A DNA stretch of 64,000 nt from Paracraurococcus lichenis (GCF_030657435.1 NZ_JAUTWS010000016.1:62001-126000), one strand, 5' to 3'. Counted from the stretch's first letter, positions 16,688-25,345 are shown. Numbers and translations are program-made. Notes: generated by a model not told the origin, from the letters alone.

Positions 16688-17950
16688 GGCGGCGAGCTTT
16701 TCGGCGATCTGCGGCAGCCCCGGCACCTTGCCCGCCGGCCCGAGCGCGGCCAGGGTCGGCGTCGCGCGGAAGGCGGCGCGGGCGGCCTCCTGCACGTCCT
16801 CGACGGTGACGGCGGCGATCTTCGCCTTGGTCTCCTCGACCGGGATGACGCGGCCATGCACCTGGAGCTGGCGGGCGAGCTGCTCGGTGCGGCTGCCGGT
16901 GCTCTCGAGCGACATCAGCAGGCTGGCGCGGAACTGCGCCTTGGCACGGTCCAGCTCGTCCTGGGTCACGTCGGTCTGCACCTTGCGCAGCTCCTCGAGC
17001 GTGACGGGCACGAGCTCCCCGGCCTCCTTCTCGCCGGTGCCGGCATAGACGGCGAAGAGCCCGCCATCCTGGAAGGGATGCGCGAAGGAATAGATGGAAT
17101 AGACCAGCCCGCGCTTCTCCCGGATCTCCTGGAACAGGCGAGAGGACATGCCGCCGCCGAGCAGCGTGCTGAGCAGCAGCGTCGGGTAGTGCAGCCGGTC
17201 CTTGTAGCCGGTCGAGGGGAAGCCGAGGACGATATGGACCTGATCGAGGTCACGCTCCTCGCGGAACTCGCCGCCGACATAGCGGGCGCCTTCGGGCGGC
17301 AGCGGCGCGACGGTCGGCAGGTTGGCGAAGTGGCGCCTGGCCAGGTCCACCACCGTCTCGTGCTCCACCGCGCCGGCGGCGGCGATGACCATGCGCTCCG
17401 GCCCGTAATGGTGGCGCATGTAGTTCACCAGGGCGTCGCGCGGCATGCCCTTGATGACGTCCTCGGTGCCGAGCGTCGGGCGGCCCATGGGCTGCTGCGG
17501 ATAGGCGGTGTCCTGGAAGTGGTCGAAGATGATGTCGTCCGGCGTGTCGTTGGCCTGGCCGATCTCCTGCAGGATGACGCCCCGCTCGCGCTCCAGCTCC
17601 TCCGGGATGAAGGTGCTGTGCGTCAGGATGTCGCCGATGATGTCGGCGGCCAGCCCCACGTCCTCCTTCAGCACCTTGCAGTAATAGGCGGTGTTCTCGC
17701 GGGAGGTATAGGCGTTGAGGTGGCCGCCCACATTCTCGATCTCGCGCGCGATGTCGGCGGCGCTGCGGCGGGTGGTGCCCTTGAAGGCCATGTGCTCGAG
17801 GAAGTGCGAGACACCGTTCTCCGCGGCGGTCTCGTGCCGCGTGCCGGCGGCGACATAGGCACCGATGGAGACGGTCTCGACCCGCGGCATGGTCTCGGAG
17901 ACGATGGTCAGGCCATTGGGCAGGCGGGTGAGGCGGACGGCGTCTGACAT
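16685..17950 (-). CDS. M16 family zinc peptidase (mitochondrial processing peptidase-like)
   Basis: The 421-residue protein has the inverted zinc motif HFLEH at residues 49-53 and the distal glutamate at 129 (LQE), the exact spacing of M16 peptidases. The N-terminus, TRLPNGLTIVSETMP, and the second-half signature GGGMSSRLFQEIREKRGLVYSIYSF are typical of the PqqL/MPP-beta-like processing peptidases of alphaproteobacteria. It lacks a signal peptide and is probably cytoplasmic. In many alphaproteobacteria this gene directly follows thrC; here a 1.8-kb block with repeats and two unknown genes lies between them. Confidence 0.93.
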   Translation of the reverse strand: MSDAVRLTRLPNGLTIVSETMPRVETVSIGAYVAAGTRHETAAENGVSHFLEHMAFKGTTRRSAADIAREIENVGGHLNAYTSRENTAYYCKVLKEDVGLAADIIGDILTHSTFIPEELERERGVILQEIGQANDTPDDIIFDHFQDTAYPQQPMGRPTLGTEDVIKGMPRDALVNYMRHHYGPERMVIAAAGAVEHETVVDLARRHFANLPTVAPLPPEGARYVGGEFREERDLDQVHIVLGFPSTGYKDRLHYPTLLLSTLLGGGMSSRLFQEIREKRGLVYSIYSFAHPFQDGGLFAVYAGTGEKEAGELVPVTLEELRKVQTDVTQDELDRAKAQFRASLLMSLESTGSRTEQLARQLQVHGRVIPVEETKAKIAAVTVEDVQEAARAAFRATPTLAALGPAGKVPGLPQIAEKLAA

Positions 17951-18098
17951 TCTGGCTCCTTGGGCAGAGGCGGCGGATGGGGGCGGCCGCCCGGCCGGCG
18001 ATGCGTCAGACTGTCATGTAGTACCGGACCGCCGCCAGCGCGACCTTTCCCGCCATCCGGCGGGGGCAGCCGCAGCGGAGCGGCAGCGGCGCGGGCAG

Positions 18099-18365
18099 GC
18101 CTTGTATGTTGGGCAAGCCGATTCAGACCTCCGGGCCATCCGGGGCACCCCACGAAGCGCCGCTTCGTGGGGACCCCTTCGGCCCTTCGGTCATCCGCAC
18201 GCCTTGTATGTCGGGCGAGCCGATTCAGACCTCCGGGCCATCCGGGGCACCCCACGAAGCGCCGCTTCGTGGGGACCCCTTCGGCCCTTCGGTCATCGGG
18301 ACGCCTTGTATGTTGGGCGAGCCGATTCAGACCTCCGGGCCATCCGGCCCTTCGGTCATCGGGAC
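18099..18365 (+). repeat. Tandem repeat array: two 102-bp units plus one 63-bp unit
   Basis: Units begin at 18099, 18201 and 18303, each with GCCTTGTATGT, so the period is exactly 102 bases. The first two units contain a 39-base insert with a perfect 11-bp stem (CCCCACGAAGC/GCTTCGTGGGG); the third lacks it and is 63 bases. All lengths are multiples of three, so the plus strand keeps one open frame of about 90 codons, but no ribosome site was seen. The array fills most of the 418-base gap between the M16 gene and the small gene at 18369; the last unit ends just before that gene's stop. A single copy is at 13607. Confidence 0.9.
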
Positions 18366-18368
18366 GCC

Positions 18369-18590
18369 TCAGTAGGCGTTCGCCAGTTCCGTCTCCGGCG
18401 CCGCGACCGGCAGGCAGACGAGGCGCCGGCCGGCCGGCGCGACCGCCGCGGCCACCGCCCGCTCGCAGGCGGCGAGATCGCCATAGAGCCGGAACCCGAT
18501 GGTCGGCGCATCCAGCGGCACCTTGGCCGGCACGGGGCCGGGCGCGGCGAGGGCGGCCAGGGTGGCCACGACGATCACGAAATCGGTCAC
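18369..18590 (-). CDS. Small exported hypothetical protein with two cysteines
   Basis: The 73-residue product starts at a GTG (18590) that has GAGGAG six bases upstream. It begins with a hydrophobic segment (FVIVVATLAALAAPGPVPA) that looks like a signal peptide or anchor, then a short domain with two cysteines (DLAACERAV and RRLVCLPV) that could form a disulfide. No family is recognised, but the Cys pattern resembles many small periplasmic proteins of this group. Its stop codon abuts the 102-bp repeat array. Confidence 0.6.
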   Translation of the reverse strand: MTDFVIVVATLAALAAPGPVPAKVPLDAPTIGFRLYGDLAACERAVAAAVAPAGRRLVCLPVAAPETELANAY

Positions 18591-18766
18591 GGGATGCTCC
18601 TCGGCGGGCGGGCGCAGACAGGACCGGGATGGCCCGGGGCGTGCCGCGGCGCAGCAGAGCACCGGGGCATCGCGCCGGCCCGGGAAACCCGAGGAACGTC
18701 CAGGAAATTCCAGGGATGGGCCGGGGCGAAGCGTTGACGCCCGGATGGGCGAGGGAGAGTGCGGGC

Positions 18767-19741
18767 GTGGTCAGCGTGACGGCCAGGGACATACCGGAGA
18801 AGCTGCGCGTCACGGCCGCCCTGCTGGGCTGCGCCAACCAGAAGGACCTCTGCGCCGCCTTCCGTCGGGTGAACCCGAACTCCGATTTCGACCTGGAGCG
18901 GTCCTACAAATGGATGCAGGGCCGCGCCCTGCCGCGCTCGGCCCGGGTCTACGAGGACTGGGCCCGCCTGGTCGGCACCGGGGACCGGCCCGCCGCCTGG
19001 CTCGCGGGCTGCACGCTCGAGGAATTCGTGGCGGCGCTCGCGGAGCGGCAGGCCCGGGACCCGCAGGCGCTGCTGCGCGAGGCCGGCCTCGCTCCCGCCG
19101 GGCCCGGCGCGGCGCCGGCCGCGCAGCCGGACAGCTATCTCTGCGGCCGCTATGCCTGCTACTCGCATGCCCAGTCGCCGCATTACCGCGGCCGCCTGAT
19201 CCGCGGCACGCTGGATGTCGCGATCGCGCCGCGGCGCGGCCAGGGCCTCCTCGCCACCTACTCGCAGACCCTCGCGCTCGGCCGGGTCAGCGCGAGCGGC
19301 ACGGTCGGCCTGTTCGGGCATGCGATGTGCCTGGAACTCCGGCTGCCGAGCCCCGGCATGGCGCCGGTCTTCTGCACCCTCTTCCGGCCCTCGCCACCGG
19401 CGAGCGTGCTGGCCGGGATGCTGTGCGGCATCACCGCCATGGATCCCGGCGGCCAGCCGCCCTATGCGACGCGGGTCGTCATGGTGCGCGTCGCGGCGCC
19501 CGATCCCGCCTCCTCCAACCGCTATCTCGAGGCCGGCGACACGCCGGCACGCGACCTCGCCGCCCTCGGCCTGCCGGGGGCGGCGGGACGGCTCGACGAC
19601 CTGATCGGGCGGATCCTGCGCGGGCCCGGCACGGCGCAGGGCTCCGACCAGGTCGCGGTCGCCGACTACACCGCCCTGGCGATGGCCTGCGACCGCTTCT
19701 GGCTCGGCCGGGCGCCGGAGGGCCCCGAGGCCGGACGCTAG
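18767..19741 (+). CDS. Unrecognised 324-residue protein, possible DNA-binding N-terminus
   Basis: No family could be named. The start is GTG at 18767, with GAGGGAGAG seven bases upstream. The first 100 residues are helical, with a possible HTH-like layout (LLGCANQKDLCAAFRRVNP then DLERSYKWMQGRALP), reminiscent of phage or XRE-type binding regions. The rest (from about 120) is beta-rich: LCGRYACYSHAQSP, RGRLIRGTLDVAI, GLLATYSQTLALG and FGHAMCLELRLPSPG. There is no signal peptide. It is the only plus-strand gene in a minus-strand neighbourhood between thrC and the M16 gene, next to a repeat array. A sensor-regulator role is only a guess. Confidence 0.72.
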   Translation: MVSVTARDIPEKLRVTAALLGCANQKDLCAAFRRVNPNSDFDLERSYKWMQGRALPRSARVYEDWARLVGTGDRPAAWLAGCTLEEFVAALAERQARDPQALLREAGLAPAGPGAAPAAQPDSYLCGRYACYSHAQSPHYRGRLIRGTLDVAIAPRRGQGLLATYSQTLALGRVSASGTVGLFGHAMCLELRLPSPGMAPVFCTLFRPSPPASVLAGMLCGITAMDPGGQPPYATRVVMVRVAAPDPASSNRYLEAGDTPARDLAALGLPGAAGRLDDLIGRILRGPGTAQGSDQVAVADYTALAMACDRFWLGRAPEGPEAGR

Positions 19742-19760
19742 AGCGGATCGCCGCGCCGGG

Positions 19761-21170
19761 TCAGCCCGCGCGGTTGCGCCGCGTATGCGCCTGGACGAAG
19801 TCCTCCACCGCGCCGAGGCCGTTCGGCAGGACCGAATACCGCTCCTCCCGCCCGTAGAGATCGGCAAGGCGCGGCGGCAGGGGCGGCCGCAGCCCGGTCG
19901 CCCGCTCCACCGCATCGGGGAACTTGGCGGGATGGGCGGTGGCGGCCACCACCACGGGGATGCCGGGGTCGCGCGGGGCATGGGCGCGCGCCGCGGCGGT
20001 GCCGATGGCGGTATGCGGGTCCGCCAGGTAGCCCTGCCGTTCCCAGAGGCGGCGGATCTCCTCGAGCGTCCCCTCGTCGGACAGGGCGAAGCCGTGGAAC
20101 AGCGCCGTCGCGCGCGTCCAGGCGGCATCGGGGACCGGCATCCGCCCCTCGGCGCGGAAGCGGCGCATGATCTCCGCGGTGACCTCCGGGTCGCGCCCGA
20201 CCAGCTCGAAGAGCAGCCGCTCGAAATTCGAGCTCACCTGGATGTCCATGCTGGGCGAGAGGCTGGGCTCCACGCCCTTCACCGACATGTCGTTGGCGGC
20301 GAGGAAGCGGGTCAGGATGTCGTTCCGGTTGGAGCCGACGATCAGCCGCTCCACCGGCAGCCCCATCTCCCGGACGGCCCAGGCGGCGAGCAAATTGCCG
20401 AAATTGCCGGTGGGCACGGAGAAGGCGACCGGCCGGTCCGGCGCGCCGAGCGAGAGCGCCGCATAGGCGTAATAGGGGATCTGCGCCGCGACCCGGGCCC
20501 AGTTGATGGAGTTGACGGCGGCCAGCCGCATCTCCGCGCGGAAGGGGGCGTCGCCGAACATCGCCTTCACCAGGTCCTGGCAGTCGTCGAAGCTGCCCTG
20601 GATGGCGAGGTTGGCGACATTGTCCGAAAGCACCGTCGTCATCTGCCGGCGCTGCACCTCGGAGGTCCGCCCCTCCGGATGCAGGATGACGATGTCGATG
20701 GCGTCGCGGTCGCGGCAGGCCTCGATGGCGGCCGAGCCGGTATCGCCCGAGGTCGCGCCGACGATGGTGATCCGCTCTCCCCGCCGCGCCAGCACATGGT
20801 CGAAGAGCCGCCCGAGCAGCTGCATCGCCATGTCCTTGAAGGCGAGCGTCGGGCCGTGAAAGAGCTCGAGCGCGAAGGTCCGGTGGTCGAGCTGCACCAG
20901 CGGCGCGACGGCCGGGGTGCCGAAGCCGGCATAGGCGGCCTCGGTCATGCCCTGCAGCGTGGCGAAGCTGATGGTGTCGCCGACGAAGCGGTGCATCAGC
21001 CGTGCCGCGAGCTCCGCATAGGGCAGGCCGCGCAGCCCCCGCCACTCGGTGGGCGAGAGGCTGGGCCAGGCCGCCGGCAGGAAGAGCCCGCCATCCTCGG
21101 CGAGGCCGGCGAGGAGGACGCCTTCGAAGTCGCGGGGCGCGGCCTGGCCGCGGGTGCTGAGGTAGTGCAT
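19761..21170 (-). CDS. thrC: Threonine synthase
   Basis: ThrC converts O-phosphohomoserine to threonine with pyridoxal phosphate. The 469-residue product has the PLP lysine in HGPTLAFKDMAMQ (Lys112), the phosphate-binding loop VGATSGDTGSAAIEA and the VPTGNFGN motif. The start MHYLSTRG is the conserved ThrC N-terminus. Length matches the 460-470 residue class found in alphaproteobacteria and yeast. Its usual downstream partner, an M16 peptidase gene, is on the same strand but 1.8 kb away. The stop lies 20 bases from the convergent 324-residue gene. Confidence 0.97.
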   Translation of the reverse strand: MHYLSTRGQAAPRDFEGVLLAGLAEDGGLFLPAAWPSLSPTEWRGLRGLPYAELAARLMHRFVGDTISFATLQGMTEAAYAGFGTPAVAPLVQLDHRTFALELFHGPTLAFKDMAMQLLGRLFDHVLARRGERITIVGATSGDTGSAAIEACRDRDAIDIVILHPEGRTSEVQRRQMTTVLSDNVANLAIQGSFDDCQDLVKAMFGDAPFRAEMRLAAVNSINWARVAAQIPYYAYAALSLGAPDRPVAFSVPTGNFGNLLAAWAVREMGLPVERLIVGSNRNDILTRFLAANDMSVKGVEPSLSPSMDIQVSSNFERLLFELVGRDPEVTAEIMRRFRAEGRMPVPDAAWTRATALFHGFALSDEGTLEEIRRLWERQGYLADPHTAIGTAAARAHAPRDPGIPVVVAATAHPAKFPDAVERATGLRPPLPPRLADLYGREERYSVLPNGLGAVEDFVQAHTRRNRAG

Positions 21171-21182
21171 GGGGCCGGCAAC

Positions 21183-21213
21183 CTAGAGCAGATCGCCGCA
21201 GGCCGGAAACGCC
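21183..21213 (+). repeat. Dispersed short motif, second copy
   Basis: CTAGAGCAGATCGCCG followed by a GGCCGGAAACGCC block lies just upstream of the thrC start. It matches 13708-13740 at most positions. The gap 21171-21319 otherwise shows nothing recognised. Confidence 0.4.
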
Positions 21214-21319
21214 GGGACGCATGAATCGGCGCCCTGGCCGCCAGGACGGAGCGGCCGCCGGACGGGTCCGGCATGGCAGGCCGGCGCCGCCCCCCGGACC
21301 GCGCAGCCGGGCTCCGCCC

Positions 21320-22996
21320 CTATCCCTTGGCCGAGCGCAGCGGCGCGGGCGCCTCCTGCGGCCGCCAGCGCACCCGCTGGACCAGCACGCCGAGCAGTCC
21401 CATCAGGGTGAGCAGGCTGATCGCGTAGCCGATCCGCTCCTGCGGGGTGATGCCGATCTCGACGACCAGGTCGGTGACGGGCCGGTCCACCGCGACCTCG
21501 ATCCAGCCCTCCGGGGTGGCGCGCAGCGGCACCGGGCCCATGGCGTCATGCGCCCGCCAGGCGGGGAAGTAGAATTGCGGCAGGCGGAACGGCGCGGCCG
21601 CGCGATGGACCAGGAAACCGTCGGTCAGGCGCTCGGTGCCCTCGGGCGGGACCGGGCGCGCATAGGGCTCGGCGCCGCCGCCATGGATCGTCGCCCAGCC
21701 GGCCGCCGCCGCCGCCTTCGGCAGGTGCTCCCAGGAGGAGCCGCGGTAGTGGTGCTCGGCCACCGTCAGCCGCTCGCCGAAGGGCACGAAATGGACCCAG
21801 CCGGGATTGCCCAGATGCATGCGGGCGAAGAGGAAGGCCGGCACCATGAGCGTGAGGGCGAGCCCGAGCGGGACCACCCACCACCTGTCGGGCCGGCGCG
21901 CCGTTGCCAGGGCGAAGAGCGCCGCGACCACCGGCACGAGGTGGCCGAGGGCGCGCCAGGGATGCTCGGTGGCGGCAAGCTGAGGCATGGCCACCCAGAC
22001 GGGATAGGCGAGGACCGTGGCAAGCCAGGTGCTCGCGGCGAAGAGCACCAGCAGGGCGCGCGGCAGGCCCGGTGCCAGCAGGCCGGCGCGTGGCGTGCCG
22101 CCCAGCGCCGGCCGGAGCAGCCCGAGGCCGAGACCGACCATCAGCAGGCCGCTGCCCCAGATCACCAGCAGGTAGGGCGAGGGCGCCGAGTAGCCCAGCA
22201 TGTTCTCCTTCCACCAAGGATTGTGGAAGTCTGCCGGGTTGGTCTCCCGCAACAGGCCGAAGGCCGGGACCAGGAAGGCCGCGGCCAGCAAGGCGCCCAG
22301 GATGCCGCCCAGCACCGATCGCCCGAAGCCCCGCCAGCCCGCATAGCCCAGCGCATAGAGCGGCCCGAGATGCGCGGCGAGGGCGCAGGTCGGCAGGTTG
22401 GTCATGGCCAGCGCGGCATAGATGCAGGCGAGCGCCGGCAGCCCCTCCGTCCGCCGGCCCTCCGCGGCACGCTCGAGCGCGAGCAGCAGCAGCGGCAGCA
22501 GGCTGGCCGCCGCTGTCTCGGCGAAGGCGAAGCGGATCCAGGGATTGATCAGCGAGGCATAGGGCAGCAGGGCGGCGATGGCGGCGCCGACCAGCGCGGC
22601 GGCCGGCGGGACATGGCGGCGGAGCCAGAGCCAGGTGGTCAGGACCGCGAGCAGCCGCCACAGGCCCATGGTCAGCGGCACGCCGACATCCTCCGCAACG
22701 CCGAGGCCCCGCGTCACGGCCGCCGCGACCCAGTGGGAGAGCGGCGGGTAGGTGTAGTAGGTCGCCCCGCCCAGGCCATGATTCGCGCCCATCAGCCAGC
22801 GCGGCCAGAGCGTGCCATGCGCCCAGCCATCGCCGAGGAGGTGGATGCTCATGATGGCGAAGTCGGCATCGTGGCCGAGCAGCGAGCCATAGATCGGCGC
22901 GCCGAGCAGTGCCGAGAGCGCGGCCAGCGCCACCACCAGAACCAGCAGAACGGAGGCAAGGCCGCGCACACCGAGAGCCCGCATCAGTGCTGCCAC
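21320..22996 (-). CDS. Polytopic membrane protein, 6-pyruvoyl-tetrahydropterin synthase-related family (glycosyltransferase-like)
   Basis: The 558-residue protein has about ten membrane helices. Its N-terminal periplasmic loop (SIHLLGDGWAHGTLWPRWLMGANHGLGG then YYTYPPLSHW) follows the pattern of the 6-pyruvoyl-tetrahydropterin synthase-related membrane family, whose topology resembles GT-C glycosyltransferases. A soluble domain lies in the last 150 residues before a final helix. Function is unknown; transfer of a sugar to a lipid or polymer is plausible. The start is GTG 22996, with an ATG four codons later also possible. Confidence 0.72.
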   Translation of the reverse strand: MAALMRALGVRGLASVLLVLVVALAALSALLGAPIYGSLLGHDADFAIMSIHLLGDGWAHGTLWPRWLMGANHGLGGATYYTYPPLSHWVAAAVTRGLGVAEDVGVPLTMGLWRLLAVLTTWLWLRRHVPPAAALVGAAIAALLPYASLINPWIRFAFAETAAASLLPLLLLALERAAEGRRTEGLPALACIYAALAMTNLPTCALAAHLGPLYALGYAGWRGFGRSVLGGILGALLAAAFLVPAFGLLRETNPADFHNPWWKENMLGYSAPSPYLLVIWGSGLLMVGLGLGLLRPALGGTPRAGLLAPGLPRALLVLFAASTWLATVLAYPVWVAMPQLAATEHPWRALGHLVPVVAALFALATARRPDRWWVVPLGLALTLMVPAFLFARMHLGNPGWVHFVPFGERLTVAEHHYRGSSWEHLPKAAAAAGWATIHGGGAEPYARPVPPEGTERLTDGFLVHRAAAPFRLPQFYFPAWRAHDAMGPVPLRATPEGWIEVAVDRPVTDLVVEIGITPQERIGYAISLLTLMGLLGVLVQRVRWRPQEAPAPLRSAKG

Positions 22997-23075
22997 CTGT
23001 CACATCCCCGGTCTTTTAGATGCATAGATAACGATGCACCGGCGGCTCCGGCGACGGCACCGCGGGAGAACGTGA

Positions 23076-23723
23076 TCACGTCTCCGCCGGGTGCGAGCCT
23101 CTGACGGGGAAGAGCAGGTCGAGCTGCGCCTCGAACATCGCCTCGGCATCCATCGGGTCGCCGGCGGCGAAGAGGCCGTTCCACAGCACCGCCAACACCA
23201 CCGGCGCGACCAGCAGGGGCGGGTGTCGCAGCAGCGCCTCGCCACGCAACTCGCCCGCCGCGGCGGCGCGGGCGGCCAGTGCCCCGATCGCCGCGAGCCC
23301 GGGCGCGATGACGATCCGGCGGTACATGGCCGCGATCGCCGGGAAGCGGCCGCCCTCGGCCACCACCAGCCGGATCACCGCGCCGCGGCGCGAGGCCTCC
23401 ATGTCCCGCAGCACCGGGCGGAGGACCCGGAGCAGGAAGTCCCGCACCGCCTCCCCCTCCGCCGGCGCCGCGGCGGCGAGGCCGGCGAGCGGCGCCTCCA
23501 CCAGGCCGCGCAGCACACCCTCGAACAGCGCCTCCTTGTCCGCGAAGTGCAGGTAGAGCGTGCCCTTCGCCAGCCCGGCGCGGGCGGCGACATCGGCCAT
23601 GCGGGTCGCGGCGAAGCCGCCGTCGAGGAACTCGTCGAGCGCCGCGGCCAGGATCGCCGCCCGCGTGCGGGCCGTGCGCTCCGGGCTCGGCCCGCGGCTG
23701 CGGCGGGCGGGCGCGACCTCCAT
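23076..23723 (-). CDS. TetR family transcriptional regulator
   Basis: A 215-residue TetR repressor. The HTH region reads TRAAILAAALDEFLDGGFAATRMADVAARAGLAKGTLYLHFADKEALF and is followed by a helical ligand domain with a C-terminal part like TetR_C family members (PVVLAVLWNGLFAAGDPMD). ATG at 23723 is preferred, since GGGAGACGAGGGA lies before it; upstream in-frame starts lack a ribosome site. The gene is divergent from an FAD monooxygenase at 23831, and two matching palindromes lie between them, so it very likely controls both. Confidence 0.9.
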   Translation of the reverse strand: MEVAPARRSRGPSPERTARTRAAILAAALDEFLDGGFAATRMADVAARAGLAKGTLYLHFADKEALFEGVLRGLVEAPLAGLAAAAPAEGEAVRDFLLRVLRPVLRDMEASRRGAVIRLVVAEGGRFPAIAAMYRRIVIAPGLAAIGALAARAAAAGELRGEALLRHPPLLVAPVVLAVLWNGLFAAGDPMDAEAMFEAQLDLLFPVRGSHPAET

Positions 23724-23756
23724 TCCCTCGTCTCCCGGCATCGTGCGGCGAACGCC

Positions 23757-23803
23757 TGACCCACGGGTCAGTTTTGGCTGGCGCTGGACTGACCTGCGGG
23801 TCA
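23757..23803. promoter_or_regulatory. Twin operators between TetR gene and monooxygenase gene
   Basis: TGACCCACGGGTCA (23757-23770) is a perfect 6-2-6 inverted repeat and TGACCTGCGGGTCA (23790-23803) is the same site with one change. Their centres are 33 bases apart, about three helical turns, so two repressor dimers could bind the same face. They lie in the 107-bp divergent gap between the TetR and monooxygenase starts. Confidence 0.75.
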
Positions 23804-23830
23804 TTTTAATGCCGAGCGGAGGATCCTGCC

Positions 23831-25345
23831 ATGCCCGAGACGGATGTGCTCATCGCCGGCGCCGGCCCGACCGGCCTGGTGCTCGCCCTCTCCCTCGCCC
23901 GCCAGGGCATCCGGCTGCGCATCGTCGACAAGGCGCCGGGGCCCGGCACCGCCTCCCGCGCCATGGTGGTGCAGGCCCGCACGCTGGAGCTCTACCGCCA
24001 GTTCGGCATCGCGGAGGAGGTCGTGCAGGCCGGCATCCCGGTCGAGGCGGCGCATCTGCGCGAGGCGGGCCGGGAGGTGATGCGCATCCCGCTGCGGGAG
24101 ATGGGCACGGGCCTCAGCCCCTATCCCTTCGCCCTCAGCCTGCCGCAGGACGACCATGAGCGGCTGCTCGAGGCCCTGCTGCGCGACCAGGGCGTCGCGG
24201 TGGAATGGGGGACGGAGCTGCTCGACTTCCGCGAGGAGGCCGGGGGCATCCGCGCGACGCTGCGCCGGGACGGCACGGAGGCGACCTGCGCGGCCGCCTT
24301 CCTCGCGGGCTGCGACGGCGCCCATAGCCGGGTGCGGGAGACGCTCGGCCTCGGCTTCCCCGGCGGGACCTATGCCCAACTCTTCTACGTCACCGATGCG
24401 CGGGTGGAGGGGCCCTTCCGGGAGGACCTGTTCGTCAACCTGCAGGCCCGCGGCCTCGCCCTGATGCTCCCGGTGCGCAGCCGCGGGGTGAACCGGCTGA
24501 TCGGGATCGTGCCGGAGGCGCTCTCCGGCCGGCACGACCTGCGCTTCGAGGATATCCGGCCGGAGGTCGAGGCGCTGCTCGGCGTCCGGGTCGCCGAGCT
24601 CAACTGGTTCTCGACCTACCATGTCCATCACCGGGTGGCGGAGCGCTTCCGGGCGGGGCGCGCCTTCATCGCAGGCGATGCCGGGCATATCCACAGCCCG
24701 GCCGGCGGCCAGGGGATGAATACCGGCATCGGCGATGCGGTGAACCTGGCCTGGAAGCTCGCCGCGGTGCTGCGCGGGCGGGCGGCGCCGGCGATCCTCG
24801 ACAGCTACGAGCCGGAGCGGATCGCCTTCGCCCGCACCCTGGTGGCGACCACCGACCGGGCCTTCCGCGGCATGGTGGGCGGCGGCCTCGGCGGCCAGGT
24901 CATGCGGAGCTGGCTGGTGCCGCACCTGCTGCCGCTGCTGGCCGGCTTCACCGCCGGGCGGCACCTCTTCTTCCGGACCCTGTCGCAGACCCGCGTCGCC
25001 TACCACGACAGCCCGCTCGGCGAGGGTCGGGCCGGCGATGTCGCGGCCGGCGACCGCCAGCCCTGGGTGGCGGATTGCGACAACCACGCGCCGCTCGACG
25101 GCCGGGGCTGGCGGCTGCAGGTGCACGGCGCCGTCTCGCCGGCCCTGGCCGGGGCGGCCGGGCGGCTCGGCCTGCCGGTGGATGCCTATGCCTGGAGCCG
25201 GGATGCCGAGGCGGCGGGGCTGGCCGAGGATGCCGCCTACCTGCTGCGGCCGGACGGGCATGTGGGGCTCGCCGATCCGGCACAGGATCCGGCGCGGCTC
25301 GAGGCCTATGCGCGGCGGCATGGGCTGGCCTTCGCGGAGGATTAG
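23831..25345 (+). CDS. FAD-dependent aromatic monooxygenase (PheA/TfdB-like)
   Basis: A 504-residue flavoprotein hydroxylase. It has the FAD-binding GAGPTG at residues 10-15, the AGCDGAHSRVR motif near 159-168, which binds both FAD and NAD(P)H, and the GDAGHIHSP pyrophosphate motif at 282-290 followed by GGQGMNTGIGDAVNLAWKL. These mark the class A hydroxylase family that adds oxygen to phenols or polyketide-like rings. A thioredoxin-like C-terminal region is short. GGAGG precedes the ATG. Expression is likely repressed by the divergent TetR protein until an aromatic inducer is present; the substrate is unknown. Confidence 0.9.
   Translation: MPETDVLIAGAGPTGLVLALSLARQGIRLRIVDKAPGPGTASRAMVVQARTLELYRQFGIAEEVVQAGIPVEAAHLREAGREVMRIPLREMGTGLSPYPFALSLPQDDHERLLEALLRDQGVAVEWGTELLDFREEAGGIRATLRRDGTEATCAAAFLAGCDGAHSRVRETLGLGFPGGTYAQLFYVTDARVEGPFREDLFVNLQARGLALMLPVRSRGVNRLIGIVPEALSGRHDLRFEDIRPEVEALLGVRVAELNWFSTYHVHHRVAERFRAGRAFIAGDAGHIHSPAGGQGMNTGIGDAVNLAWKLAAVLRGRAAPAILDSYEPERIAFARTLVATTDRAFRGMVGGGLGGQVMRSWLVPHLLPLLAGFTAGRHLFFRTLSQTRVAYHDSPLGEGRAGDVAAGDRQPWVADCDNHAPLDGRGWRLQVHGAVSPALAGAAGRLGLPVDAYAWSRDAEAAGLAEDAAYLLRPDGHVGLADPAQDPARLEAYARRHGLAFAED

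Noticed and set aside
18099-18365. Tandem array as a CRISPR
   Set aside because: Units are contiguous with no unique spacers, are 63 or 102 bases long, and no cas gene is present.
18106-18375. An 89-codon repetitive open frame through the tandem array
   Set aside because: No Shine-Dalgarno site was seen, and openness is a consequence of the 102-base period being a multiple of three.
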